64,000 nt of DNA from DASPWW01 sp035637595 (GTDB lineage: Bacteria; Actinomycetota; Thermoleophilia; Solirubrobacterales; 70-9): contig DASPWW010000028.1 in NCBI GenBank assembly GCA_035637595.1, positions 37,289 through 101,288 of the forward strand. The letters are read 5' to 3'. Shown here piece after piece: positions 1-8,468 of this stretch. Position numbers and translations under genes: made by a program. The notes beneath the pieces are model-generated. The model had not been told where the DNA came from, ran no database searches, and saw only the letters and a program-made list of their open reading frames with translations. How positions within the stretch are numbered: position 1 is the first letter of the stretch; each line of letters opens with the position of its first letter.

Positions 1-413
1 TGCTCGCGGATTGCGCTCAGCGTCCGGTTGGCGTGCACCGTCGCCTCGGCGTGGATCGTGATGCAGTCCGCTCCCGCTCGCGCGAACTCCGCCACCTGAC
101 CCTCCGGGCGCTCGATCATCAGGTGCACGTCGATCGCACCCCCAGCGTCGTGGACGCGCTCGGCGATCGAGTCCACGATGAGCGGCCCGATCGTGATCGG
201 TGGGACGAAGTGCCCGTCCATCACGTCGACGTGGATCAGGCGCGCTCCCGCCCCCATCACCTCGTCGATCTGCTCCGCTAGCCGCGCGAAGTCGGCGGAC
301 AGGATCGACGGGGCGACCCGCGAGGTCATGAACAGCTCGCGAGGACCGCCCGTCGCCCTGCCCTCCGCGCTGGCGGGACCTGCTGCCTCCGTGTTCGCTG
401 CGGGTTCGCTCAT
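1..413 (-). CDS. rpe: ribulose-phosphate 3-epimerase, 5' part (runs off the left edge)
   Basis: Interconverts ribulose 5-phosphate and xylulose 5-phosphate in the pentose phosphate pathway. The N-terminal TIM-barrel signature APSILSADFARL, then HVDVMDGHFVPPITIGP and DVHLMIERPE, with the metal/catalytic Asp and His residues, are clear. The family-like sequence begins at an ATG at 327-329. An in-frame ATG at 411-413, 11 nt after the preceding stop, would add a 28-residue Ala/Gly/Pro-rich extension. I use 413 because of the tight operon spacing, but 329 is a real alternative. The C-terminal part lies outside the window. It is last in the visible priA-def-fmt-rsmB series. Confidence 0.9.
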   Translation of the reverse strand, partial: MSEPAANTEAAGPASAEGRATGGPRELFMTSRVAPSILSADFARLAEQIDEVMGAGARLIHVDVMDGHFVPPITIGPLIVDSIAERVHDAGGAIDVHLMIERPEGQVAEFARAGADCITIHAEATVHANRTLSAIRE

Positions 414-423
414 CGAGCAGGAA

Positions 424-663
424 TCAGATGGGTCGCAGCATGGAGCTGCGGCAATGCTGGCAAGTCATGTCCTCTGTCGTCCGCATCCTGGCAATCGTCT
501 GGTGCTCGCCGCAGTTCGGGCACTGCGAGACGAGCTCGAAGCGCCGCAGGCAGTACACGCACCGAAAGCGACCCGGAAGCTGGGTGGGCCGCAGCCACGG
601 CTCGCCGCATCCGGGGCAGGGCGGGCGCGAGAGCTCGGCAGTCCCGAGCGGCTCCTCCGCCAT
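424..663 (-). CDS. small double zinc-ribbon protein (YfgJ-like)
   Basis: A 79-residue protein with four CxxC knuckles (CPGC near 16, CVYC near 35, CPNC near 48, CQHC near 68), so it should bind two zinc ions as two ribbons. The spacing resembles the YfgJ zinc-ribbon family. The start overlaps the rsmB stop as ATGA, so it is translationally coupled to rsmB and probably expressed with it. Its function is unknown. The position between an rRNA methyltransferase and rpe suggests a nucleic-acid or ribosome-linked accessory role, but that is inference only. Confidence 0.75.
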   Translation of the reverse strand: MAEEPLGTAELSRPPCPGCGEPWLRPTQLPGRFRCVYCLRRFELVSQCPNCGEHQTIARMRTTEDMTCQHCRSSMLRPI

Positions 664-2012
664 CAGGCCCTGTCTCGCTCGGTCGCCCGGAGGCCGGCGA
701 TGAAGAAGCCGTTGGTCCGATCGCGGTCGGGCCTGGTCTGAAGGAAGCGGGGCTCGCGGCTCGAGACCAGAGCCGGGTGGGCGGCGCCGAGGTCGTCGAC
801 CGCGAGCGGCGCGGCGGACGCGACCGCTTCGTTCTCGCGGGCGGAGATCGTGCAGGTCGAGTAGACGAGCGTGCCGCCGGGACGCAGCGCGCGGGCCGCG
901 CGCTCGAGAATCTCACCCTGAAGCTCGGCGAGCCGCGCGATCTGGTCGCCGGACTTCCTCCACCGCGCATCGGGACGCGATGCCAGCGTTCCCAGGTCGG
1001 AGCAGGGAGGATCCACCAGGACCCGATCGTAGCCGCCGCCCATGTCGTCGCGGGCGTCGGCCTCGATCACCCGCACGCTGCTGACCCCGAGCCGCGCGCA
1101 CAGCTCGCGAATCTCGGCGCAGCGGCGTCCGTCGCGCTCGACCGACACCACCTCGCCCTCGTCGCGCATGCGCGCCGCGATCTGGGTCGTCTTGATTCCG
1201 GGGCCGGCGCACAGATCGAGCACCCGCTCGTCCGGCTTCGGGTCGAGCGCCGCCACCACCGCCATGGAGGCGCGCGATTGAGGCGTCAGCAGCCCGGCCT
1301 CGATCGCGTCGCGAACCCGCTCGGCCAGGGGGCCGGCGATGACCAGCGACTCGGGCGCGGCGGGGCCGGGACCGTCGCGCGGCCCGATCGCGACGCCGGA
1401 CGCGACCAGCTCGGACGCGATGTGCTCTGGGTCCACGCGCAGGGTGTTCACACGCAGGGCGTTCTCAGGTGGCTCGTTATCGGCCGCCATCAGCGCCCGG
1501 GCGACGCCCGGACCAAGCTCCTGCCACCACATCTGCGCGAGCCATTCGGGATGCGAGTGCGCGATCGCCGCCTCGGCGGGCGTCGAGTCGCCCAGTCCCG
1601 CGAGCAGCGTCTCGCGCTCGCGCGCCGCGCGGCGAAGCACGGCGTTGACGAGGCCCGCTCCGCGGCGCGCTTGCTCGCCGCGGGCAAGCTCGACAGCCTG
1701 GTCGACCGCCGCGTGGTCGGGGGTGGCAGCCGCGTAGAGCAACTCGTACAGACCGAGGCGAAGCGCCGCCAGCAGATGACCGTCGAGGCCGGCTGGCGAG
1801 CGCTCTGCGAGCAACCCGATCAGGTGATCGGAGGTCCCACGGCGCTGGACGGCTCCATAGGCGAGCCGCTGGGCCTGGGCGCGATCGCGCCCCTCGAGCG
1901 CGTGGCGTCGCACCGCCGCGGGGAACGCCCTGTCGGCCCAGGCTCCCTGCTCGAAGACCCGCCGGAGCACCTCGTACGCGGCGCGGCGGGCGGGGGTGGG
2001 GGCGGTGGCCAC
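663..2012 (-). CDS. rsmB: 16S rRNA (cytosine967-C5)-methyltransferase RsmB
   Basis: SAM-dependent m5C methyltransferase of 16S rRNA, about 449 residues, the usual family length. It has an N-terminal NusB-like RNA-binding domain (about 1-150), then a Rossmann methyltransferase domain with SAM motif VLDLCAGPGIKTT near 264. The two catalytic-motif cysteines are in DPPCSDLG (Cys near 337) and YSTCT (Cys near 387). The start is uncertain: GTG at 2012, or a TTG at 2030 overlapping the fmt stop. Neither has a strong ribosome-binding site. It lies directly after fmt and overlaps the zinc-ribbon gene. Confidence 0.93.
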   Translation of the reverse strand: MATAPTPARRAAYEVLRRVFEQGAWADRAFPAAVRRHALEGRDRAQAQRLAYGAVQRRGTSDHLIGLLAERSPAGLDGHLLAALRLGLYELLYAAATPDHAAVDQAVELARGEQARRGAGLVNAVLRRAARERETLLAGLGDSTPAEAAIAHSHPEWLAQMWWQELGPGVARALMAADNEPPENALRVNTLRVDPEHIASELVASGVAIGPRDGPGPAAPESLVIAGPLAERVRDAIEAGLLTPQSRASMAVVAALDPKPDERVLDLCAGPGIKTTQIAARMRDEGEVVSVERDGRRCAEIRELCARLGVSSVRVIEADARDDMGGGYDRVLVDPPCSDLGTLASRPDARWRKSGDQIARLAELQGEILERAARALRPGGTLVYSTCTISARENEAVASAAPLAVDDLGAAHPALVSSREPRFLQTRPDRDRTNGFFIAGLRATERDRA

Positions 2013-2026
2013 CGAGCGGGAGGCGC

Positions 2027-2950
2027 TCAACCCGCCCGGGCGGGCGGCGCGTGGCCGCGCAGGTACGCATCCGCCGGCATCGGCCGGCCGCCGGACGGCT
2101 GGACGATCTCGAGGCGGAGCATTCCGGCCGCACATCCCAGCCGCAGCGCCCGATCGTCGGCCACGAGGTCTCCCGCGGGAAGCTCGCCGTCCTCGGCGAT
2201 CGCCCTGAGGACCCCGAGCCACTCGCCCCCGTCGAGCTCGAGGTAGGCGCCGATGTGCGGTGTAAGCGCCCGCACCGTCGCGGCGAGCTCGACGGCGGGC
2301 CGCCCGGGGTCGAGCCGTCGTTCCGCCGAGTCGATCTTCTCGGCGTAGGTGGCCGTTGACTCGTCCTGCTCTGCGTAGCGCAGCTCTCCCGCCGCGTGGA
2401 GGTCGAGCGCGCGGACGATCAGCTCGCCCCCCAGCGCCGCCAGCCGCGGCGCAAGCGATCCCCAGTCCTCATCGGGGCCGATCGGAACCGGCTCCTGGAG
2501 CGCGACCGGACCCGAGTCCAGCCCGGCGGTCACACGCATCACACTGACGCCGGTCTCGCGGTCACGGGACATGATCGCGCGCTCGATCGGCGCCGCCCCA
2601 CGCCACCGGGGCAGCAACGAGGGATGGACGTTGAGCATCGGCAGCTCGCTCAGCAGCGGCTCCTTGATCAGCTGCCCGAACGCACACACTGTGCCGAGCT
2701 GGGGCGTCGCCGAGCGGATCGTCTCGACCGCCTGGGAATCGTTGACGCTCGCGACCTGGAGCAGCTCGATCCCGAGCTCGCGTGCCGTGCTCGCTGCGGG
2801 GGGGGATGTCAGCTTGCGCCCCCGCCCCCTGGGGCGGTTGGGAGGAGTGACGCAGAGGGCCGGGCGGTGCGGCGATTCGGCGAGACGGCGCAGCACCGTC
2901 GCCGCGAACTCGGAGGTACCCAGGTAGACGTTGACCACGCGCCGCGTCAC
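2027..2950 (-). CDS. fmt: methionyl-tRNA formyltransferase
   Basis: Formylates initiator Met-tRNA using 10-formyltetrahydrofolate. The 307 residues match the family. The active-site segment NVHPSLLPRWRGAAP (about 107-121, catalytic His near 109) and GLDSGP (Asp near 145) are present, followed by the C-terminal OB-like domain. The GTG start overlaps the def stop as GTGA, so deformylase and formyltransferase are translationally coupled, the classical bacterial arrangement. Confidence 0.96.
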   Translation of the reverse strand: MTRRVVNVYLGTSEFAATVLRRLAESPHRPALCVTPPNRPRGRGRKLTSPPAASTARELGIELLQVASVNDSQAVETIRSATPQLGTVCAFGQLIKEPLLSELPMLNVHPSLLPRWRGAAPIERAIMSRDRETGVSVMRVTAGLDSGPVALQEPVPIGPDEDWGSLAPRLAALGGELIVRALDLHAAGELRYAEQDESTATYAEKIDSAERRLDPGRPAVELAATVRALTPHIGAYLELDGGEWLGVLRAIAEDGELPAGDLVADDRALRLGCAAGMLRLEIVQPSGGRPMPADAYLRGHAPPARAG

Positions 2951-3579
2951 GCCTCGGCCGCGGCCGGTTCGGGCCGCTCCGGGGTGAACGCCTCGCCTGC
3001 GCGCAGTGCCCGCAGAGCGGCCTTGCGCTGCTCGCGCGTGGTTCGGTCGAGGGTCAGCACGCCGTCCAGATGGTCGATCTCGTGCTGGAGGACGCGCGCC
3101 TCGAGGCCTGACGCCTCGAGCAGGATCGGCTCGCCGCGGACGTCGCGACCGCGAACTCGCACGTGCAGCGGTCGCTCGACCTCGACGACGACGCGCGGCA
3201 GGCTGAGACAGCCCTCCTCGGCCACCGTCAACTCGCCCGAGGCCCACTCGATCTCGGGATTGGCGAGCGCGGTCGGCCGGGCGTCGAAACCCGCCTGGAA
3301 GACCACAAGGCGCCGCATCAATCCGAGCTGGGTCGCGGCGAGGCCGACCCCGAGGCCGTCGCGCATGATCCCGACCATTCGCTCGACATCCTGGGCGAGG
3401 CGCTCGTCGAAGGCGCCGACGGTAGTCGCCGGCGACTTCAGAACCGGGTCGCCGAAGACGCGAACCTGGGCGAGCGCTGCCCGCCGCCGCTCGCGTGCCT
3501 CCGGGCTGAGCTGCGCCTCGACCTCGTCGCCGGGGCCCTGGGGATTGATCGGCTCGTCGTGGGCAAGCTCCTCGTTCAC
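2947..3579 (-). CDS. def: peptide deformylase
   Basis: Removes the N-formyl group from nascent proteins. All three metalloprotease motifs are present: GVGLAATQLG (77-86), EGCLSLP (122-128, Cys metal ligand) and QHEIDH (165-170, two His ligands and catalytic Glu). The 210 residues include an N-terminal extension of about 35 polar residues before the conserved core. The ATG start is at 3579, and fmt follows with a 4-nt overlap. Confidence 0.96.
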   Translation of the reverse strand: MNEELAHDEPINPQGPGDEVEAQLSPEARERRRAALAQVRVFGDPVLKSPATTVGAFDERLAQDVERMVGIMRDGLGVGLAATQLGLMRRLVVFQAGFDARPTALANPEIEWASGELTVAEEGCLSLPRVVVEVERPLHVRVRGRDVRGEPILLEASGLEARVLQHEIDHLDGVLTLDRTTREQRKAALRALRAGEAFTPERPEPAAAEA

Positions 3580-3699
3580 CTGATCGAGTCTAGAAGGACG
3601 ACGGCTCGGCGGGACGGGCCTGGGTAGGGGCGGGCTGGCTCAGCTCGGAGCCTGGCCATCATCCTGGATAGGGATCGCATAGCGACACCAAAGCAGGAC

Positions 3700-3720
3700 G
3701 GCGACGCCCTCCCCGTCGCC
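3700..3720 (-). terminator. possible terminator hairpin downstream of priA
   Basis: A perfect 7-bp GC-rich inverted repeat, GGCGACG (3700-3706) and CGTCGCC (3714-3720), with a 7-nt loop. It lies about 53 nt beyond the priA stop and 120 nt upstream of the def start. There is no U-tract, which is common for intrinsic terminators in very GC-rich genomes. The surrounding 3580-3772 stretch contains no convincing ORF. Confidence 0.35.
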
Positions 3721-3772
3721 CCACCCAGCCCAATCCCGCCCCCGCGTCAGGCATTGGTAATCCAGGGCGAGG

Positions 3773-5995
3773 CTACTGGGGGTCGACATCGACGCTCAGC
3801 GCGCTCGCTCGCAGCGCGCGCGCGGTCGCCAGCCCCTCGATCGCCTCGCGAACCGCGGTCACGATCGCGCCGCGGTCGGCGGCCTTGACCAGAAGCTGGC
3901 GGCGGTGGCGTCCGCGGACGCGAAACCTCGGCGCCGGGCCGAGCAGCTCGGCCCCGGCGGACAGCGACGGCGCGAGCGCCGCATGGATGCGGCGGGCGTC
4001 GCCCTCGACCCCCGCCGGGTCGACCCCGGCGACCTCGATCCGGACGAGGTGCGAGAAGGGTGGATAGCTCAGCCGGCGGCGGCGCTCGAGCTCGGCGGCG
4101 ACGAAGCCGGCCGCGTCGTGGCTTGCCGCGGCGCGGATCGCGTCGGCGCCCGGGGCCAGGGTCTGGACCAGGACGCGCCCCCCCGCATCCCCCCTTCCGC
4201 TTCGGCCGGCGAGCTGGGAGACGAGCGCGAAGGTGCGCTCCTCGGCGCGGAAGTCGGGGAATCGAAGCGTCGCATCGGCATCGAGCACCACGCTCAGCGA
4301 GACGTCGGCGAAATCGTGGCCCTTGGCGACCATCTGGGTCCCGACCAGAACCCCCGCCGGCGCCCGCTGGAAGGCGGCAAGGATGTCGAGGTGCGAGTCC
4401 GCCGGCGCCGCGCTGTCGGAGTCGAGCCGGAAGACGGGTAGCGGGTGTATGAGGCGGGCGATCAGGTCCTCGACGCGCTCGGTCCCCGCCCCGGCGCGCG
4501 CCAGGGTCACCGATCCGCATTCGGGACAGGCGTCCGGAGCCTGCTCGGCGTGGCCGCAGTGATGGCAGACCAGGCGCCCGTCGCGTCTATGGATGACGAG
4601 CGAGACGTCACACGACGGGCAGCCCCATGAATGCCCGCACGAACGGCACGAGAGGTGGGGCGACCAGCCGCGGCGGTTGAGCAGCACGATCGCCTTGCCG
4701 CGCCCGCTGCGCAGCCCCTCGAGCGCTTCGGTCGTCCTGGCGTGAAGCGGGCCGCCGCGCCGATCGGCGCCGCGCATGTCGAGGACCTCGACCGCCGGCA
4801 TGGCGCGCCCGTCGACCCGGTCCGGGAGCTCCAACCGCTCGAGCTCGATCCAGCTCTCGGGCCGCGGCGTCGCCGTGCCGGCGACCACGACCGCGCCGCA
4901 CTCGGCGGCGCGGCGGCGAGCGACGTGGCGTGCGTCGTAGCGCGGGTCGCCCTCCTGCTTGTAGCCGGAATCGTGCTCCTCGTCGATGACGAGCAGCCCG
5001 AGATCGCGCACCGGGGCGAAGACCGCGGACCGGGGTCCGACGCAGACCCGCGCCTCACCCGAGCGCAGCCGCCGCCACTCGTCATAGCGGGTGCCCGCCC
5101 CGAGCCGGGAGTGAAGCAGCGCCACCGTGTCTCCGAAGCGCTCCCGGAAGCGGGTCACCGTCTGGGGGGTGAGCGCGATCTCGGGCACGAGGACGATGAC
5201 GCCGCGCCCGCGTGCGATCGCCGCCTCGGCGGCCGCCAGGTAGACCTCGGTCTTGCCGGAGCCGGTCACGCCATGGAGCAGGAAGCGACGGCTGCCGGCG
5301 TCCGGTTCGCCGAGCGCCGCCGCGATCGTCCGCGCGGCGCGAGCCTGGTCCGCTGTCAAGGTGACGTCGCGCGGGCGCTCCCCGATCGACCGCATGCTCG
5401 GGCGCCGGCGCGACTCGGACTCGACGAGCCGCACCAGGCCCCGCTGCTTGAGCCGCCGCAGCGTTGCGCGGTCGGCGCCGCACGCCGCGGCGAGCTGCGC
5501 CGCAGCGAGGCCGCTCCCTTCGCCGCTTCTCGACTCCCGGGCGGCGGCGAGCGCGTCGAGCACGGCGCGCTGTCGCGAGCCCAGCCGTGCGCCGTCGTCC
5601 AATGCCTCGCGCCCGTCCACTGTCAGCTCGGCGCGCAGCTCGACCCGGGGCCGGGTGCGCCGCCCGCTCGAACCGGTGCCCGTTCCGGGCGGCAGGACGA
5701 GCTCCAGCCCCCGCGCCGGGGTCGAGCAGTACTCGCGACCAACCCAGAGGCCGAGTCGCACGAGCTCCGCCGGCACACCCGCCTCCAACGCCTCGATCGG
5801 CTCGGCGAGGCGCCCGGGCGGAAGCTCGCTGCGATCGGCGAGCTCGACCACCACGCCGAGCACGCGGCGACGCCCGAACGGCACCAGCAGCACGCTGCCG
5901 ACTCCCACGCCCTCCATCTCGGCGGGGAGCCTGTAGTCGAACGGCCCGCGCAGCGCACGGGCGGTCGTCAGGGGCTCGACCTTCGCGATCGCCAT
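3773..5995 (-). CDS. priA: primosomal protein N' (PriA helicase)
   Basis: Replication-restart helicase, 740 residues, full length. Order: N-terminal DNA-binding domain, Walker A GVTGSGKTE (242-250), DEEHD (338-342), a cysteine cluster binding two zincs (Cys about 450, 453, 459, 462, 477, 480, 490, 493) and motif GTQMVAKGHDF. The helicase motifs look intact, unlike mycobacterial PriA proteins reported to lack some ATPase residues. The ATG at 5995 is chosen because homology begins there and GGCGGG precedes it; the frame stays open upstream. The gene diverges from the secreted-protein gene at 6036. Confidence 0.96.
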   Translation of the reverse strand: MAIAKVEPLTTARALRGPFDYRLPAEMEGVGVGSVLLVPFGRRRVLGVVVELADRSELPPGRLAEPIEALEAGVPAELVRLGLWVGREYCSTPARGLELVLPPGTGTGSSGRRTRPRVELRAELTVDGREALDDGARLGSRQRAVLDALAAARESRSGEGSGLAAAQLAAACGADRATLRRLKQRGLVRLVESESRRRPSMRSIGERPRDVTLTADQARAARTIAAALGEPDAGSRRFLLHGVTGSGKTEVYLAAAEAAIARGRGVIVLVPEIALTPQTVTRFRERFGDTVALLHSRLGAGTRYDEWRRLRSGEARVCVGPRSAVFAPVRDLGLLVIDEEHDSGYKQEGDPRYDARHVARRRAAECGAVVVAGTATPRPESWIELERLELPDRVDGRAMPAVEVLDMRGADRRGGPLHARTTEALEGLRSGRGKAIVLLNRRGWSPHLSCRSCGHSWGCPSCDVSLVIHRRDGRLVCHHCGHAEQAPDACPECGSVTLARAGAGTERVEDLIARLIHPLPVFRLDSDSAAPADSHLDILAAFQRAPAGVLVGTQMVAKGHDFADVSLSVVLDADATLRFPDFRAEERTFALVSQLAGRSGRGDAGGRVLVQTLAPGADAIRAAASHDAAGFVAAELERRRRLSYPPFSHLVRIEVAGVDPAGVEGDARRIHAALAPSLSAGAELLGPAPRFRVRGRHRRQLLVKAADRGAIVTAVREAIEGLATARALRASALSVDVDPQ

Positions 5996-6035
5996 CCCGC
6001 CAAGGTAGGTGCGGCGGCGGACGCCGGGTGGGCGT

Positions 6036-7763
6036 ATGCTCACTTGCAGGGGGAACTTGATCCTCAGCCTCGGCCTCAGGCAACGACAGCGCTTTGCCCG
6101 CTCATCACTGCTGGCGATCGTCGCTGCGCTGAGTCTCCCCGCCGGCGCGTCAGCCGCTGACACCTACGTGGACCGCGCGATCGGCGACGACAGCAATCCT
6201 TGCACCAGCCCCGCCGCGCCCTGCCAGAACATCGGCGGCGCCACGGGAGGAATCGCCAAGGCCGGCGCGGGCGACACCGTCCACGTCGCAGACCCGGCGG
6301 GGCCGCAGACCTATGCCGAGACGCTCACCCTCGACAACGGCAAGTCCCTGGTCGCCGAGAGCCCCGACCCAACCGAGACGATCATCGACAACGGAGCCAC
6401 CGCCTCGCCGGCCGTGACGGTGACCGGCACCACGGGCCTGCTGCGAGGATTCACCATCCGCTCCCAGCACCAGGCCGTCAGCCTCCAGTCCGGCGCGACG
6501 ATCACCGGCAACGTCTTCGACAGCTCGACCCTGCCGGGCGGCCCCGACAACGCTGACGTCAACGTCACCTCCGGGGCGGGCTCTCCCACAATCACGGGCA
6601 ACGCCTTCAGCGATTCGAGCTCCGACGACCAGACAGCCCTGTCGTCAGTCGCGACAGGGTCTCTCGTAGTCACGCAGAACTCGTTCAGCGGATTCCTCCG
6701 CGCCGTGAGCGTCGCCTCTTCGTCCCCGACCACGGCCACGATCTCCCAGAACGTGATCACGGCTACGCACGGCACCGCCTTCGCCGGCGTCGGGATCAGG
6801 GTCGGTCAGGGCATAACGGCGACGGTGACCGGAAACTCCCTGTTCGCCGCGGGAACCGGCTCGACCACAGGGATCGGGGTGTTCCAGGGTTCCCTGTCGC
6901 CCAACGCCGGGGCAAGCCTGAGACGCAACGTGATCATCGGCCACACCTTCGGGGTCAACATCGGGAGCACCCTCGGCGCAGTGACACTGCAGGGCGACCT
7001 GGTCGCCAAGGCCACCGACAGCGGCATCACGGCGTTCGACGTCCTGGGGGCCGGTGGCGGCGACTTCACGGCGATCAACGTCACGTCGATCGACAGCGCC
7101 GTGTACGACATCAACCTCGGTAACGGGGCGGACGCGACACTCGACTCGATCATCGTCGGCGCCGGGGGCCTCAACCCCGCCATCAACGATCCCGCCACCG
7201 GCACCTGCTCGATCAGCTTCTCGCGCGGCGACGGGAACGGCGACTGCGCCACCGGCTTCGTCACGACCGCCAACCCGATGTTCGTCGACCCCGCGGCCAA
7301 CGATTACCACCTTCAAGCCGCCTCGCCGATGATCGACGCCGGCGACCCCGCCGACCCCGGCGGGGCGTTGGACCTCGACGGCGGCGCCCGAGCGCTCGAC
7401 GGCGACTGCGACGGGACTGCCCGCCGGGACATCGGCGCCGACGAATTCGTGCCGAACTGCCCTGAGCCTCCGTCCAACGGCGGCTCCGGCGACATCGACC
7501 CGCCCGAGACGACGATCACGAAGCGGCCCAAGGACAAGACCAAGAAGAAGTCCGCGACGTTCGAGTTCAGCTCCGACGAGCCGGGCTCGAGCTTCCAGTG
7601 CAGCCTCGACGACGGTCCGTTTCAGCCCTGCAGCTCGCCCGACACGCTGAAGGTCAAGAAGGGCAAGCACTCCTTCGAGGTCCGGGCCACCGACGCGGCG
7701 GGCAACGCGGACCCGACTCCCGCCGCCGACGCCTGGAAGGTGAAGAAGAAAAAGAACAAGTAG
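6036..7763 (+). CDS. secreted parallel beta-helix protein with basic Ig-like C-terminal module
   Basis: About 575 residues. A signal peptide (hydrophobic segment SSLLAIVAALSLPAGASA) is followed by a right-handed beta-helix region with repeated G-N-x-x short rungs (about 60-430). A proline/glycine linker comes next, then the basic Ig-like module (about 490-575) with two Cys (FQCSLDDGPFQPC), KVKKGKH and a terminal WKVKKKKNK. Start alternatives are GTG 6009, ATG 6036 and TTG 6057; the TTG is preceded by AGGGGG. The beta-helix fold suggests polysaccharide binding or cleavage, but no catalytic residues can be assigned. It is transcribed away from priA. Confidence 0.85.
   Translation: MLTCRGNLILSLGLRQRQRFARSSLLAIVAALSLPAGASAADTYVDRAIGDDSNPCTSPAAPCQNIGGATGGIAKAGAGDTVHVADPAGPQTYAETLTLDNGKSLVAESPDPTETIIDNGATASPAVTVTGTTGLLRGFTIRSQHQAVSLQSGATITGNVFDSSTLPGGPDNADVNVTSGAGSPTITGNAFSDSSSDDQTALSSVATGSLVVTQNSFSGFLRAVSVASSSPTTATISQNVITATHGTAFAGVGIRVGQGITATVTGNSLFAAGTGSTTGIGVFQGSLSPNAGASLRRNVIIGHTFGVNIGSTLGAVTLQGDLVAKATDSGITAFDVLGAGGGDFTAINVTSIDSAVYDINLGNGADATLDSIIVGAGGLNPAINDPATGTCSISFSRGDGNGDCATGFVTTANPMFVDPAANDYHLQAASPMIDAGDPADPGGALDLDGGARALDGDCDGTARRDIGADEFVPNCPEPPSNGGSGDIDPPETTITKRPKDKTKKKSATFEFSSDEPGSSFQCSLDDGPFQPCSSPDTLKVKKGKHSFEVRATDAAGNADPTPAADAWKVKKKKNK
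7503..7763 (+). repeat. DNA copy 1 of the lysine-tailed Ig-like module
   Basis: Encodes the terminal 86 residues of the beta-helix protein. Over the first 75 nt or so it differs from the copy at 10257-10520 at only about two positions by eye, and similarity stays high beyond that. This is far closer than the rest of the two proteins, and suggests recent module exchange or gene conversion. Confidence 0.7.
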
Positions 7764-7781
7764 GGTCGCCCACCAGGGCAT

Positions 7782-8363
7782 ATGCTTCGCGCCGTGGCGC
7801 TGAAGCCGGGCCCCGGCGAGCAGACGATCTTCAAGGGCCACCCGTCGTGGCGCTCCATCCTCGGGTTCTACTTCAAGGGTCTGGTGATCACGGCGCTCGT
7901 CGCCGCGGTCATCGCGCTCGTGACGCGCCTGCTCGGCGACGAGGTCAACAAGGCGCTGGTCATCCTCGTCCTGCTGATCGGGATCGGGGTCACGATCCTC
8001 GCCGGGTTCATCAAGCGCGTCGCGACCACCTACACGATCACCAACCGCCGGCTGCACATAAAGCGCGGAATCGTCTCTCGCGAGATCCAGGAGACGCGGC
8101 TGGAGCGCGTTCAGAACGTCAACTACAGCCAGTCCGTCTACCAGCGCGTGATGCAGATCGGTGACGTCGACTTCGACACCGCGGCGGGCGACGACTACAA
8201 CTTCGTCTTCTCCGGCGTCGGCGATCCCGAGGACGTCGTCCACGAGGTCGGCCGCGCGACCCAGACCTCGGGCGCCGGGATCGGCGAGCCCGACGAGCAG
8301 CGCGCAACGCCGCCGGCGGGGAGCGGCGACGGACAGACCAGGGCCGAGGAGCCTCGGGCCTAG
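7782..8363 (+). CDS. PH-domain membrane protein (bPH_2/YdbS-like)
   Basis: 193 residues. A short N-terminal segment (KPGPGEQTIFKGHPSW) is followed by two hydrophobic helices (about 27-80) and a bacterial pleckstrin-homology core containing TYTITNRRLHIKRGIVSRE and IQETRLERVQNV, typical of the bPH_2/DUF304 family. The C-terminal tail of about 40 residues is acidic and disordered. It sits 18 nt after the beta-helix gene and could be co-transcribed. Its role is unknown. Starts at ATG 7782 or GTG 7794 are both possible. Confidence 0.8.
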   Translation: MLRAVALKPGPGEQTIFKGHPSWRSILGFYFKGLVITALVAAVIALVTRLLGDEVNKALVILVLLIGIGVTILAGFIKRVATTYTITNRRLHIKRGIVSREIQETRLERVQNVNYSQSVYQRVMQIGDVDFDTAAGDDYNFVFSGVGDPEDVVHEVGRATQTSGAGIGEPDEQRATPPAGSGDGQTRAEEPRA

Positions 8364-8468
8364 GCAGACGTATTGACTTGCCAGCCCCCACGGCCGCGTT
8401 CAGGTTCGTAGGGAGCGGGCCGAGCCGATCGTCGCAACCCCGCGCGAAGTAGGGGTATCTTCGACGCT

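Noticed and set aside
4631..6160. Plus-strand open frame of 509 codons
   Set aside because: Antisense to priA, with no recognisable motif and Arg/Ala/Gly-biased composition.
8364..8468. Promoter TTGACT at about 8373 for the delta-60 gene
   Set aside because: No acceptable -10 box lies 16-18 nt downstream.
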